Of a DNA stretch of 64,000 nucleotides, positions 11,549 to 22,559 are shown piece after piece. Below the pieces are notes generated by a model, which made no database searches, had not been told where the DNA came from, and saw only the letters and a list, made by a program, of their open reading frames with translations. Position numbers and translations under genes: made by a program. Position 1 is the stretch's first letter, and each line of letters starts with the position of its first letter. Origin of the DNA: Chlorocebus sabaeus (taxonomy: Eukaryota > Chordata > Mammalia > Primates > Cercopithecidae); the NCBI RefSeq assembly GCF_047675955.1, contig NC_132910.1:97180923-97244922 (forward strand). The letters run 5' to 3'.

Positions 11549-11947
11549 GATTCCCTTAACTCTCAGGGCAGAAGGACTGGGCCTAGATTAGCAGAAGCAT
11601 TCTGTTCACCCTCAGGATGTACAACAAATGTTATCATTTCCTACACGTGCCATAAAGGGGAAAAACATCAGTCAGGAAGCATGGTTCTAAGCCAAATTCT
11701 GTTCCCTTTGATAGATACTCAATTTCTCTCCACTCCTTACAGCTAGAAGTAATTCAGTTCTGGCCAATGCAATATTAGGGAAAGTCGGCTGAGAGCCTCC
11801 TGGAAATGCTTGTTCTAACATACAAAAGGACAGAAATAAGAGGATAGCATATTAGCAGTGTCTTTTCCCTTTTTTCCTACCTCAAACAAATGCCTAAAAC
11901 TTCAACAGCCGTCTCACTACCATGAAGTAACAAAGCATGAGGATAAA
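11549..11947 (+). mobile_element. Ancient repeat, family not named
   Basis: Contains 'cagttctggccaatg' and 'caacagccgtctcactaccatgaag'. Equivalent pieces occur at 40150-40720 and 51430-51760, so these are copies of one old interspersed element. The Alu at 11961 interrupts it. Confidence 0.45.
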
Positions 11948-11960
11948 AGACCAATAACTA

Positions 11961-12247
11961 GCCAGACACAGTGGCTCATTGCTATGATCTTAGCACTTTG
12001 GGAGGATGAGGCAGACAGATTGCCTGAGCGCCGGAATTTGAAACCACCCTGGGAGCCACATGGTGAAACTCCATCTCTACTAAAATACAAAAAATTAGCT
12101 GGGCATGGTGGTGCACACGTGTAGTCCCAGCTACTTGGGAGGCTGAGACATGAGAACTGCTTGAACCCTGGAGGTAGAGGTTGTAGTCTGAGTGACAGAG
12201 CAAGACTCTGTCTCAAAAACAACAACAACAACAACAAAAAACAAACC
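11961..12247 (+). mobile_element. Alu with an internal right-arm deletion
   Basis: Flanked by AGACCAATAACTA (11948-11960) and AGACCAATAGCTA (12248-12260). The region that should hold 'gccactgcactccagcc' is missing between 'gaggttgtag' and 'gtgacagagc', so about 30-40 bases of the right arm are deleted. The tail includes (AAC)5. Confidence 0.9.
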
Positions 12248-12260
12248 AGACCAATAGCTA

Positions 12261-13070
12261 AGAATAATGGAGCAGAGAGATGGAAAGAGCTTGAGACTTT
12301 ATACTGTTGATCATCAGACTCAAGGTCAACAACTGACTACTTCGAAAATGGGAAGCAGACAATTGTTGATCTTGGGCCCAATGTTCAACAATATAAAGTT
12401 GACTGATGCACATTAATGAAGGGAATATTTTAAGTCATTTTTTCTCTGAAGCATCCTATAATTCTCAGTTTCGTAGGAATATCAACCCTCTTGTTCTTCC
12501 TAGATTAATGCTTTATTATCTATTAATATCTACACAACTTTAAGTCTTAGTGGGGTGACATCAGCTTTAATGTTAATCATTTCTATTGCATTCTTCATGG
12601 CTCAGAATTTCAGCCTCCTAGAAATTTCAACATATGATGGCAGTACTGGTTGTTAATCCGGCAGCTAAGTGGAAATTCCAAGAGGCACAGTAAATTCACA
12701 TATTCAAGGGTTATGGTGATTAAAAAACTAAAACTCTGAACTGAAAATGTGGGAACAAATATATTTCAGATATTCTGAAAGATAATTTAACTTTTATTGC
12801 AATATATAGGAAACACAGAAAGAGAAATTTTTTAATTGGTATGTACAGGCAAAGGCTTGGGAATATTTAGGTACTCTCAAGCTATCTATAAATATAGAAG
12901 TCAAAAACATCAACCAGTGTTTCTCAGTAAATAAAAATCACACTCCAAAAAAAAAAAATGCAACTTTGGAAATCTCTTCTAAAAAGTAAGTGCAATAACA
13001 CTTTTGCTTCCAAATAAAAAAAAATGCTATTTAATATGACACATTAAAAAAAAGCTACACTGTCAAACTC
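12261..13070. other. Unassigned intronic sequence
   Basis: The first 100 bases may continue the old repeat broken by the Alu. I recognise nothing in the rest. A-rich runs occur near 12948-13035. Confidence 0.4.
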
Positions 13071-13074
13071 AAAA

Positions 13075-13370
13075 AAACACATATTGTATGATTCAATGTA
13101 TAGGGTGTTCTGGAAAAGGCAAAACTAAAGGGATAAACAAACAGATCAGTGGTTGCCAAGGGCTGGGAGGGAGGGGAAGGGCTGGGAGGGAGGGGGACAG
13201 AGCCATTGCCTACAAAAGGGCACAGGGAAACTTTGGGGGTGATGGAATGTTCTACATCTTGATTATAGTGGTCATTATATATTAAACAATTATCAAAACT
13301 TACAGAACTATATACTAAAAAAGGGCGACTTTTACTCTATGTAAATTATACCTAAATTTTAAAATGGGGG
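13075..13370 (+). mobile_element. L1M 3' end, sense
   Basis: Shows the L1M sense 3' order: 'gtatgattcaatgta', 'tctggaaaaggcaaaact', 'cagatcagtggttgcc', 'gatggaatgttctacatctt' and 'tatgtaaattatacct'. A short internal duplication of the GGCTGGGAGGGAGGGG block lies at about 13161-13196. Confidence 0.82.
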
Positions 13371-13598
13371 AATAGCACATCTGTGAACTGATAAGAAACA
13401 AGTTATTTTATGCTGGGTTAAGCCATGCTGTGGTAACTAATCAAGAACCTGAGAAACAGAGCTGTTGTCCTATATATTATGTAAAATTTTAAGCTATAAA
13501 TATGTATGGTAGAACTAATGCTATGTTGGATAGTTATATGTGTTCAAGACTTTTAATGGTATCAATTTCATAACTGAGTTAGATAGCAAATTATTAGG

Positions 13599-13845
13599 CT
13601 TCAAATCCAAATACAACATATTCTAAAATCAAAGATAATCTTTAAACAAACAGCTACTGTGCCAGACTGTCAACTGCCTGCTTTATAGCCATTCCCACCC
13701 TCTTATATGTTAACAGAACCTTGTTTTCTTTGGGACAACAAAATGCCCAATCTAGGATATGACTCACTGCTGGTCTAGTTAGTCTAAACCAGTCACATTT
13801 CCAAGTAATAAGTGCCTCAAATACATGACAGATAGCTGAGATATT
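13599..13845 (+). repeat. Local duplication, copy 2
   Basis: Direct-orientation partner of 11302-11548, 2.3 kb away. The flanks of the two copies are unrelated, so the duplicated unit is about 247 bases. Confidence 0.88.
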
Positions 13846-14009
13846 AAGGGATCACAAAAAGTTATATCCTTTGCTGTGGAAATAAGCAATTAATCTTAAC
13901 ATTTCATAGCACAATTGTGCCTTCCAATGGGCAGGATATACACATGATATATTCAATAATGATAAATTGCAGATGTTAATAGTTCACTTAGCTTTTAAGG
14001 ACATTTAAT

Positions 14010-14235
14010 AGTTACAGAGTATCCCTCACACATCATATCATCTGATTCTCACCAACTGGTTATATCATCTGATTCTAACCAACAAGGTTAGAAAGGTAAG
14101 GTATAATTATTTTTCTCCACTATATAGATGAGAAAATAGAGACCCAATAAGTTAGATGATTTGTCTACAATCCTAACATTAGTATTAATAGAGAGTCAGG
14201 AAATAAACTAAGATATTCTGATCCCAAATCTAATA
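14010..14235 (-). mobile_element. MIR SINE, reversed, with a tandem duplication
   Basis: Antisense MIR ('tatagatgagaaaatagaga' ... 'gagagtcaggaaataaact'). At its left, 14035-14061 is repeated imperfectly at 14062-14089 (shared 'atatcatctgattct'). Confidence 0.7.
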
Positions 14236-14479
14236 ATTTCCTCTCTATATCAGTCTGTCAATTAAAGGCAAAATATCTCAAAACTGTTCCCCAAATCTCA
14301 AACTACAAAGCCAACTAAAACTGACAAAAAGTCTATATGAATACTCAAATGTAGCTCTACACCTTTTAAAATGGTCCTATTAAATTAAAATGAGAATATA
14401 GCACAGGCAGGATTTTAGGGAAGGAAAGCTACTGATCTAATAAAAAGGAAAGTAGACACACATAGACTTCCTACAGTGA

Positions 14480-14690
14480 GCCAGGCCCACTGTTTTAAAT
14501 TTAATATCACAAAGATCCCTAAGAATAGGTATTATTATTATCCTCATTTTACACTTAGAGAAATTTGGATCAAGGATAATAAGCTGTCCAAAGTTACCTA
14601 GTTTATCAAGGATGGATAAACCAGCATTCATCCAAGGATGGATTATAATCCAAGTCTGTTGGATTCTGAAGCCCTTTGTCCTAAGAGCCA
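14480..14690 (-). mobile_element. MIR SINE, reversed
   Basis: 'gagccaggcccactgtttta', 'attattatcctcattttaca' and 'ccaagtctgttggattctgaag' give the antisense MIR order. Confidence 0.8.
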
Positions 14691-14824
14691 AAAGAAAAAT
14701 ATTTTAAACCTACACACTTTTACATTGAGTCAAAATTTCAGCAGTTCCATAACATTGAATCTTAATGAAGGTTGTTTTAAAAGATCTTTTAAGGCATAGC
14801 TTGTTCATAGATTCTTCACCTTTA

Positions 14825-15130
14825 TTTATATATTTATTTTGAGACGGAGTCTTGCTCTGTTGCCCAGGCTGGAGTGCAATGGCATGATCTCAGCTCACTA
14901 CAACCTCCGCCTCTCCAGTTCAAGCAATTCTTCTGCCTCAGCCTCCTGAGTAACTGGAATTACATACGTGAGCCACCACGCCTGGCTAATTTTTGTATTT
15001 TTTTTCTTTTTAGTAGAGATGGGGTTTCACCATTTTGGCCAGGCTGGTCTAGAACTCCTGACTCAGATGATTCACCTGGCCTGGCCTCCCAAAGTACTGG
15101 GATTACAGGTGTGAGCCACCGTGCCCGGCC
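14825..15130 (-). mobile_element. AluS-type element, reversed, with target-site duplication
   Basis: 'gagacggagtcttgctctgt' through 'gagccaccgtgcccggcc'. It is flanked by the identical 13-mer TTCTTCACCTTTA at 14812-14824 and 15131-15143. Confidence 0.95.
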
Positions 15131-15143
15131 TTCTTCACCTTTA

Positions 15144-16735
15144 AAACGAGGATTGCTTCTGTCTTCCTTTTAAATATGTGTCAGACTTCCTTAGGTGTCT
15201 TGAAGGGATCTGAGTTCCCCAAAAGCAGGTATTTTTATACCCATATCAACCTTTATAGACCACCGTGGTGCCCTATAGCAAGGTCAACCAGACCACGAGG
15301 CGGAAAAACAAAATGAGCCAAATAAGATAAGAAATAATTCCAGGAATTGTGACATTTCCCTTAAAATAAGACTCTGCTTTAAAATTCCATAGTAAATATT
15401 TTTAAATATCTGTTTTGTCTTTAAATAAAACACTCATGACTTTTGAATTATAAGACAGAAAGAATGGCTTATTTTTTAAAATCTTCTAACCCAGCACAGA
15501 GTAATGCACATATAGGCACTTGAAAAATATTTCATGGTGAGGGTGATAGTAATGATGATTAGGTAGTTACTTTCACATTCATTTGTCTTTAGTGGTTTTC
15601 ATTATATTAAAAGTGAAGAAGAAAAATAATTTTTAGTTTCTCTTGTTTTATACTGTCACTGAAGCCTATAGGTGATCTGTTTCTAGGTGTACTTTTTAAA
15701 ATAAAGAGATGTAAGTCATGCACTTGCTGGAATAAAACTTACATAATGAAGTTCATTTTGCTTGTCAAGTGCAGATAAAAGGAAGAAGGGAAACAACAGT
15801 TTAAATGTAAAAGGCACCTTTTCCCTAACTCCTCAACTATTTCACACAATAAAATGAATAATTTAACTACCTGAAACTTCATATGTGCAGAAAACTGCAT
15901 GCAGACCAGTGGCATTTTCACTTCGAATTTGTATAGTCTTTAGTCAATACACTTCATCTGCATTTCTAACACCTGCTTCGGTGGGCTGTGAAGTACGCTG
16001 TTATCTCTACAGTCATCTTTTATCTTTACTCTGTCCATCTAGCCAAAAAAAAATTACGTGATAGAATATAATTACTTGGCCTAAAAGATATGGGGAGTAA
16101 TTCACATGATTTTCTCAAAGGCATTTTCCTTTATCTTATCAAGAGATAATTTTAAAACAAATTACTAATTAATGTTGTCATTCTTCAAAGCACACACCTC
16201 CTTCAAACATTAGTATTAATTGTACATAGCAGAAATAACAACATCTACTTGCTCAGCAATGACTGTCTGTTTTGGGTGCAAAGAAAGAAAGCCATTAACT
16301 GTAATGACTGATAACATTTATAAAGCATACAAATATGCCTACTGAGCTTGTTATTGTTATATTGCTTGTTATTAAAATGATGTTTTTCTAGCTTAGCCTG
16401 CCTAATATGACCTAAGTTAAATTTTATGTATATCAACATAAACAGCCAATTTTTGACTTCAGCTAATCTGTCAATGACTCACATTTTTATATGGAGGATT
16501 TAAGCAAAAGATTAATACATTTTTAAGGATTTATAAATTTTTTTATCTGTGTTACACAATTTTATATGGATGATTTAAGCAAAACACTTAAAGGCTGAGT
16601 TCTCTGATACAAAAATTATCTTAGAACAGGAGGAGAAATGGGGAGCAGTTGGGGGAGAAGAACTAGAATAAAACTGAACTATCTATTGTTTTTACTCTCT
16701 GCTTATTTCCTGAATAGCACTTAATTATAATGTAA
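15144..16735. other. Unassigned intronic sequence
   Basis: About 1.6 kb with no repeat or exon that I can name; AT-rich. Confidence 0.45.
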
Positions 16736-16739
16736 TTAT

Positions 16740-16885
16740 TCTATCTGTTGTCTGTTTCCCTCTCTGAATGGAAATTTCATTTGAGAAAGCATCATATCTG
16801 GCTGTTCACCACTCGCTTTCCAATGTCTAGCTTAGTTCCAGGCACACAGTAAATACTCAATAAATATTTCTTATACAAACAAACT
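16740..16885 (+). mobile_element. L2 3' end, sense
   Basis: 'cttagttccaggcacacag' followed by 'taaatactcaataaatatttctt' (split here) is the sense L2 terminus. Confidence 0.7.
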
Positions 16886-18309
16886 TTTTAAAATTTCAAC
16901 CATATTGAATTAGAAGAGATTCTGAAGGACTTCCTAAACTTCTCTATTCCTTTAAAAACTTCATTTATCCTTTAAAAATTGATATATATGGAAAAAATAT
17001 GTATCTGGAAAACCTTCATTTATCTAGGATCACTGTAGAATAATACATAAGCTGCTTTTCTAAATAAGCTGATTTTCTCAGATAGCCAAAGATGACCCCT
17101 TTAAGATTCTAAGACATTTTAATTCCAATTATTTTAAGTGTGTCATTCAAATACACATTATTACTTATTTCTTTAGCTTTTTAAAAAAATAGGTTTCACA
17201 TAATTTAATTATTAATGTCTTATAATCAAAATTGTATATTAAAATGCTTTTACATTCTGTCATATAATATTGTAGTACCTTCAGATACTAATGAGATAGG
17301 TAAGGCTGTATGTCCCTAAATCAAAGGGACCTATCAACATAGACTCATATTTAATCATTTTGTTGTCTTCATTCTTGCTATTTTCAGTATTTTATCTTCT
17401 AGCTGTTTCTTCGCTACAGGTTCTTATTCCTAATAAGTTTTAATGTACTACTCAGGATGAATTAAAGATTCACTAAATAACTAACCTATAACAGAAATAT
17501 TACGAAAACATTAAACTATCTTTTGCTTTTTTGTTCAACTGTAAATACTATCATTTGCAGACTTTCCATTCAAGCTAAGCCATTAAGCCTGTCACCCAGA
17601 GTAGGGTAAACATGGTCTATAGCATCAAAGTTGTTATTCAGTTTTGAGAGTCATATAAGGTTTACTTGATGAGTTCCTAGAGGGAAAAGAGTCTTGAAAA
17701 AGATTCTCAGTATCCTTGACAGAGAAAGGGATTTTCTAGAGTCCTTAAATTCCTATTACAGATTAAGGGTCAAATCCAGTAGAGCTGAATATCAATCCCG
17801 ACCATGAAAAAAGAGAAGTTCAGGATATGATCCAAGGGAACTTTTAATGGCCCAGGGAGCAAGCCCACTATGCTTCTGAACTGCAGGAAGAGAAATTCAG
17901 AAAGATATGAAAGAAGACGAGGATGGGGAGGTCAGATACTAGGGTTCCTGCTTGAAAGGGATGGTGAAGTAGAAATGTCCAGAATGCAGAACACTGGGAC
18001 TAGTCAACAGCTTGCTCAGGTATAGCCTTGGGGAAGCTGCAAATTCCCAGAAAGCTCACATAGGGCCCTCCACAACATGACTAGGAAGCAACAGCATTGT
18101 GCTGATGAAAGGAGATGTCTAGATAAATAAGCATTAAATAAAACTCCAATAAAGGTGATCCAAACACACCCATGTGCCCCCACGAAAAGACACCAAGTAG
18201 GCACTTGAAAAATATGACAACCCAGAACCAAACATAAGGCTTTTCCACAACCCTTCTAGCCCATTCTAAGATTCCACCAGGGGCTGACATCCAGTTCACT
18301 AGTGTTCAG
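16886..18309. other. Unassigned intronic sequence
   Basis: No confident repeat. The 17700-18300 part is less AT-rich and could be an old LTR or the 5' part of an old L1, but I see no ends or duplications that would prove it. Confidence 0.4.
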
Positions 18310-18320
18310 AACTCACTTAG

Positions 18321-18630
18321 ATGCCGGGCACTGTGGTTCACACCTGTAATCCCAGCACTTTGGGAAGCCGAGGCGAGAGGACCACCTGAGGTCAGGAGTT
18401 CGAGACTAGCCTGGCCAACATGGTGAAACCCTGTCTCTACTAAAAATACAAAAATTAGCCAGGTGTGGTGGTACATGTCTGTAATCCCAGCTACTAAGCC
18501 AGAGAACCACTTGAACCCAGGAGACAGAGGTTGCAGTGAGCTGAGGTTATACCACTGCACACCAGCCTGGGTGAAAAAGTGAGACTCCATCAAAAAAAAA
18601 AAGAAAAAGAAAAGGAAAAAAACCCATAAT
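18321..18630 (+). mobile_element. AluS-type element with target-site duplication
   Basis: Dimeric Alu with a GA-rich tail, flanked by AACTCACTTAG (18310-18320) and AACTCACTGAG (18631-18641). The 'gggaggctgaggcagg' block of the right arm has been deleted down to 'aagccagagaac'. Confidence 0.92.
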
Positions 18631-18641
18631 AACTCACTGAG

Positions 18642-19144
18642 AAAACTGCCTAACAGCTTACACAGACATCTGGTCATGACTTTTATAAAAACCTATACAT
18701 TACTGAAAGTAAAATACTCAACAGTGGAAGCTGGGCAAAACAAAAGCAAAAGTCAGGTGGGGGAGCAGAAACCTCCTTAAAAATCTTAATTTAATAGTCC
18801 CAGAATTAATATTCTCATTCCTAATGCAAATAAGACACAGTGAACTGTTGAGAAAACAATAGAAAAAAATTGAGCAATTTCCAAAGAGAAGGATAGCTTA
18901 ATAATTCAATCGATATTCAAATTTTTGGACTACTTCCAGGAAATAAAAAGCTAAACTTCATGAAGAGGTAAACAGAGGGAAAATCTCATTTATGTGGATT
19001 AGCTTGAGAAAAAAAGAATGTGAGTCAGGATTGAGTACCGAAAAGTTCAAATTATGGAACATTTTAAGAGAAAGAAACATTTACTACTTTCTGTAACTTG
19101 AAAGTAGTAAATGTTAACCTCTGGTTTAAAATGGAATTCCTTCA
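18642..19144. other. Unassigned intronic sequence
   Basis: Nothing recognisable in about 500 bases. Confidence 0.4.
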
Positions 19145-19600
19145 GCTACATGACATAATGGAAAGTAGACTGTTAAGAAATAGTAGGAACTGGATTCTGG
19201 TTGTGATTCTCTTCATTACCAGCTGGATAAGCTTGGACAAACCCCTTGATCTTTCTGAATCTCAAGTTCATCATCTATTAAATGGCAAAAATAATAACAG
19301 CTGATATTTATGGAGTATTTACTACCATGTTACATGCTCTGTGAATATTTAACAACACATACTTCATTTAATCCCTACAAACATCCACAAGGTTGACACA
19401 GTTGCTATTATATTTTCATCCAGGGAATGGAGGCACAGTAAAGGGATACAAACACAGGCAGTCTGACTCCAGAATCAGTCTCATTGGAAATTCAGTTTCA
19501 GCAATACTGTACCTGCCTCACAGGAGAGCTGTGGTCCTTATCTGAGGACCACAATATGTAAAAGTGCTTTGAAAGCTATATGATGCTTTACATACAAGAA
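19145..19600. mobile_element. MIR (+) split by a second MIR (-)
   Basis: 19145-19298 reads as the sense MIR 5' two-thirds ('ggattctggttgtgattctc', 'tcatcatctattaaatggc'). About 19299-19490 is an antisense MIR ('tttaatccctacaaaca', 'ggcagtctgactccagaat'). 19500-19600 resumes the sense MIR 3' end ('tacctgcctcacagg', 'taaaagtgctttgaaag'). Confidence 0.68.
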
Positions 19601-19899
19601 ATCAATAATATTTAATGAACAGATTAATTCATTCAAGACTAGCAGAGTTCATCTGTAATTGAATCAATAAAGTATACTTTGAGTTTATTTCTCAAGTATA
19701 TTAAAAATATCTACCACAAAATTATTTGCAGTATGAATATGTATGATCAACTTTAATCCTATTCCAACCCAGCTTGAAATATCATAGATTGCGAATTAGT
19801 TAGGTACACAGCCACAAAGAGCACTGTACAAACAGTGAGGAAAGCTCCCCAGGCTCTCTCTTGCTCAGAAGCTATTCCTTTTTCAGTCCAATTCCAACA

Positions 19900-20035
19900 A
19901 ACTGCTTTCCAAGTCTAGAGAAATTTAAAAACATTGGTTGCTCTCCCAGCAATACTATACCTGTTCTCAGGTGTGTTCAGAACCTAGTCCAGTGTCTGGC
20001 ATGGAGCAGACACTTGGCTGAATGACTGAGTGAGA
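19900..20035 (+). mobile_element. L2-like 3' end, sense
   Basis: 'cctagtccagtgtctggcat' and 'ggctgaatgactgagtgag' fit a diverged L2 terminus. Confidence 0.5.
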
Positions 20036-20369
20036 ATGATTAGCTTAGAGCAAGGGAGATGCCAGAAATTAAAGCAAAGACAATCTAACTCAGAAAGCAC
20101 TGTGGCATAGGAGTCACTTAGTGTGGAGGCAAAAACTCCAAACACTTCAGCATGGTTAGAAGTCAGCATGGTTGGCATGAGAGTCATGCCTAGTATGCTT
20201 GTCAAGAGAGTAATGACCAACTAGGGTCACCAACAAAAGGTTAAACCACAGAGAATTTCAGAAGAGTGGAAAGTATATGATGCACTTTAAAATATTTTTA
20301 TTTAATATGGTAAAAAAATGTTTATAGAGTTGTTTAAAAGAATAAATCCTGAGCTAGCTAGAAAGCATG

Positions 20370-20559
20370 AACACATTCATTTCTTCACCTGACTATTTGA
20401 GAAACTCTGCTAGGATATCAATGAGCCTCGGCCCTTGCTCTCCAAGAACTTACAACCTGGTGATATTCTGGTGACAGAAGACAGGAATCAAAAAAATTTA
20501 CACAAATGATTATTTGAAGTTCTGATAGGTGCTTTAAAGAAACTGCACTACATACCAGG
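20370..20559 (-). mobile_element. L2 fragment, reversed
   Basis: 'ctctccaagaacttacaacc' and 'gacagaagacaggaatc' correspond to the antisense L2 3' end. Confidence 0.5.
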
Positions 20560-20599
20560 AGAGTATTCAGAAAGAGAATCTGGTCTTTCTGAATACTCT
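20560..20599. repeat. Perfect 16-bp inverted repeat (hairpin), 8-nt loop
   Basis: AGAGTATTCAGAAAGA (20560-20575) and its exact reverse complement TCTTTCTGAATACTCT (20584-20599) flank an 8-base loop. The arms lie between oppositely oriented L2 pieces, so the stem is not a known element terminus. Confidence 0.9.
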
Positions 20600-20609
20600 A
20601 CTAGAAAAG

Positions 20610-21115
20610 AACTCAGAACTTACAAATGTCTTCCTATCTCATTTAGATTTAAAGCCAAAATCTTTTCAATGACCCACAAGCTCCTAACTTTATAATCTGG
20701 ACGTTTATTACATATCTGAATTAATCTTCATTGCCCTCTCTGTTCTGGCCATTCTCCTACCTCAATACCTTTGTACTTTGAGTTATCTCTATATGAAACA
20801 AACACCATTTCCCCAAATACCCTCATGGCTTGCTCTCTCACCTCCTTCAAGCCTCTGCTCAAATATTCTTTTATAAATGAGACTGTCACCTAACACCTTT
20901 CAATAAAATGTAACACCTCTAGTTTTATCCCTTTCCTGCTTCATTTCTATATTCTCCATAAGACACACACACACACACACACACACATATAACACTGTAA
21001 AAGTGTACATGTTAGTTGTTATATTCCCTCACTAGAATGTAAGCTCCATAAGTGTTTGATACATTTTCATGGCCTCACTATAGAGTAGAGGCTCAGCAAA
21101 GTTATTTGTTGAATA
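20610..21115 (+). mobile_element. L2 3' half, sense
   Basis: 'tttaaagccaaaatctttt', 'gttctggccattctcctacc', 'caagcctctgctcaaatatt', 'cactagaatgtaagctcc' and 'atttgttgaataaatgaa' follow the L2 3' order. An (AC)13 microsatellite lies at 20963-20989. Confidence 0.78.
20963..20989 (+). repeat. (AC)n microsatellite
   Basis: About 13 pure AC units inside the L2 copy. Confidence 0.92.
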
Positions 21116-21345
21116 AATGAACTGGAGAGACTGTAAGCATGCCCTTATGGCAGATGCCTTGTTGGTGAAGAAGATGGCACAGGATGAAGCTCGAGAGACA
21201 CGCAAGAAATAGACCACGGAGAATCTTTTAAGCCACATAAAGGACTTTGGTATTTATCTCAAGAAAGTCATTGAAGGATTTTAAGCAGAAAAATGACACG
21301 ATCAATTTACATATTTCCAGATAATTTTAACTACTATGTGGAGAA
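21116..21345 (-). mobile_element. Ancient LINE fragment, reversed
   Basis: 'aggactttggtatttatctc', 'ggattttaagcagaaaaatg' and 'gtggagaatagaatg' match the same antisense LINE block seen in the right part of 2210-3830. Confidence 0.55.
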
Positions 21346-21931
21346 TAGAATGAAATGGGCTAAAAAGAGATGAGAAAATCAAGAGCAACTCTCATCTCCA
21401 GGGTGCACACAAGTTTTGTTGTCTCTCTATGTGAAGGTGTATACACCCTTAACACACGCTGCTGTAAAAACAACTTATTGCTTGCCTATCACAGTAGTAT
21501 TTGCAAAGTTCCCAATACAACCTCTCCAAATTTAAATGCTTCTTTCCCAAATCTTTTCCTTCTGAATAAGCCCTGAAATAAATATGTACTTTTAGCAAAT
21601 TCTATTTGCTTTGACAGCAATATATAATATAGTGAAGACTTTAAGCTTGCACAAAACATATCTCTATGAACAAGGTACATAAAGGTTAAGAGTAGCCTAA
21701 TTTTCTGTGATTGTTTTAGCTACAGATTTGGCTAAGGGCTTGGATAGCATGGGAAAGAAGATAAGTGAGAAAACATTGGTGATTTAACCTCTAGTGTTCC
21801 CTTAAGGACAAACATTTGTCACCTTGACAGCAAGGTGAAAGGTTTGCAGCAAGCATGCTTGTAACAGGACTCTCTCCTCTCTCTCCTCCCTGGGGACCTG
21901 TGAGTTCTGAACAGACAATATCTGAACAGAC
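21346..21931. other. Unassigned intronic sequence
   Basis: No repeat recognised. Just before the GAT array, a 15-base block (tctgaacagac-rich) is imperfectly repeated. Confidence 0.4.

Positions 21932-21976
<45 letters not shown>
21932..21976 (+). repeat. (GAT)15 trinucleotide microsatellite
   Basis: 45 bases of uninterrupted GAT. Chance frames through it translate to poly-Ser or poly-Ile on the minus strand; these are not genes. Confidence 0.97.
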
Positions 21977-22555
21977 CCACAGAAAAGAACAGGGGAGGAA
22001 AAGAGATTGAGACCCCACATAACTCAGAACCTCAAACTGAAACGAAGCTCCAGGGACTGTCACAAAGATTTAGCATTTGTGCTCTTCTTCCTAAGCTTCC
22101 ACTTAAGGTTAGAGTAATCAACCCTATAAATTATCACAAAACATTCAAACATTGTCCAATGTTAACAGCATGGATTCCATTGCTAATAATTACTAGTGTG
22201 TTTTAAAGCTGAATTCCTAGACATATATAGCTCCACTTTTGATACAAATCTCTAGTTTTCAGGGTTTACAATTCTGATGTGAAAGTCAGCTGCAGGCTTA
22301 AATCAGACACTAAAACAAGCCTGATATTTACTCTTCATGAATACATATAACCCAAATTAGCATTAAAATGATGATACTCATGCATCAAAAAGAATAATAG
22401 AATCTCTGTTTTAGCCTAAAAGCTATATTGCTTAGAGTATTTTCAAAGGTGAAATAGGAAAAGATATTTTGAAAGCCAAATAATTTTTTTTAAAAAAAGA
22501 ATTAAAGTTTTTTATGATCGTTTTTAATTTAATTTACCTGTGACATGTGAAAAAC
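21977..22555. other. Unassigned intronic sequence
   Basis: No recognisable element in about 580 AT-rich bases. Confidence 0.4.
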
Positions 22556-22559
22556 CAAC

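Noticed and set aside
11302..13845. Possibility that the 247-bp pair are the two LTRs of a provirus
   Set aside because: Copies do not start TG or end CA, flanks show no integration duplication, and the sequence between them is Alu, L1 and unassigned DNA rather than retroviral genes.
18306..18677. 123-codon minus-strand open frame
   Set aside because: Antisense Alu translation (typical strings such as QAGVQWYNLSSLQP).
21791..22063. Poly-Ile and poly-Ser open frames on the minus strand
   Set aside because: Produced entirely by the (GAT)15 microsatellite.
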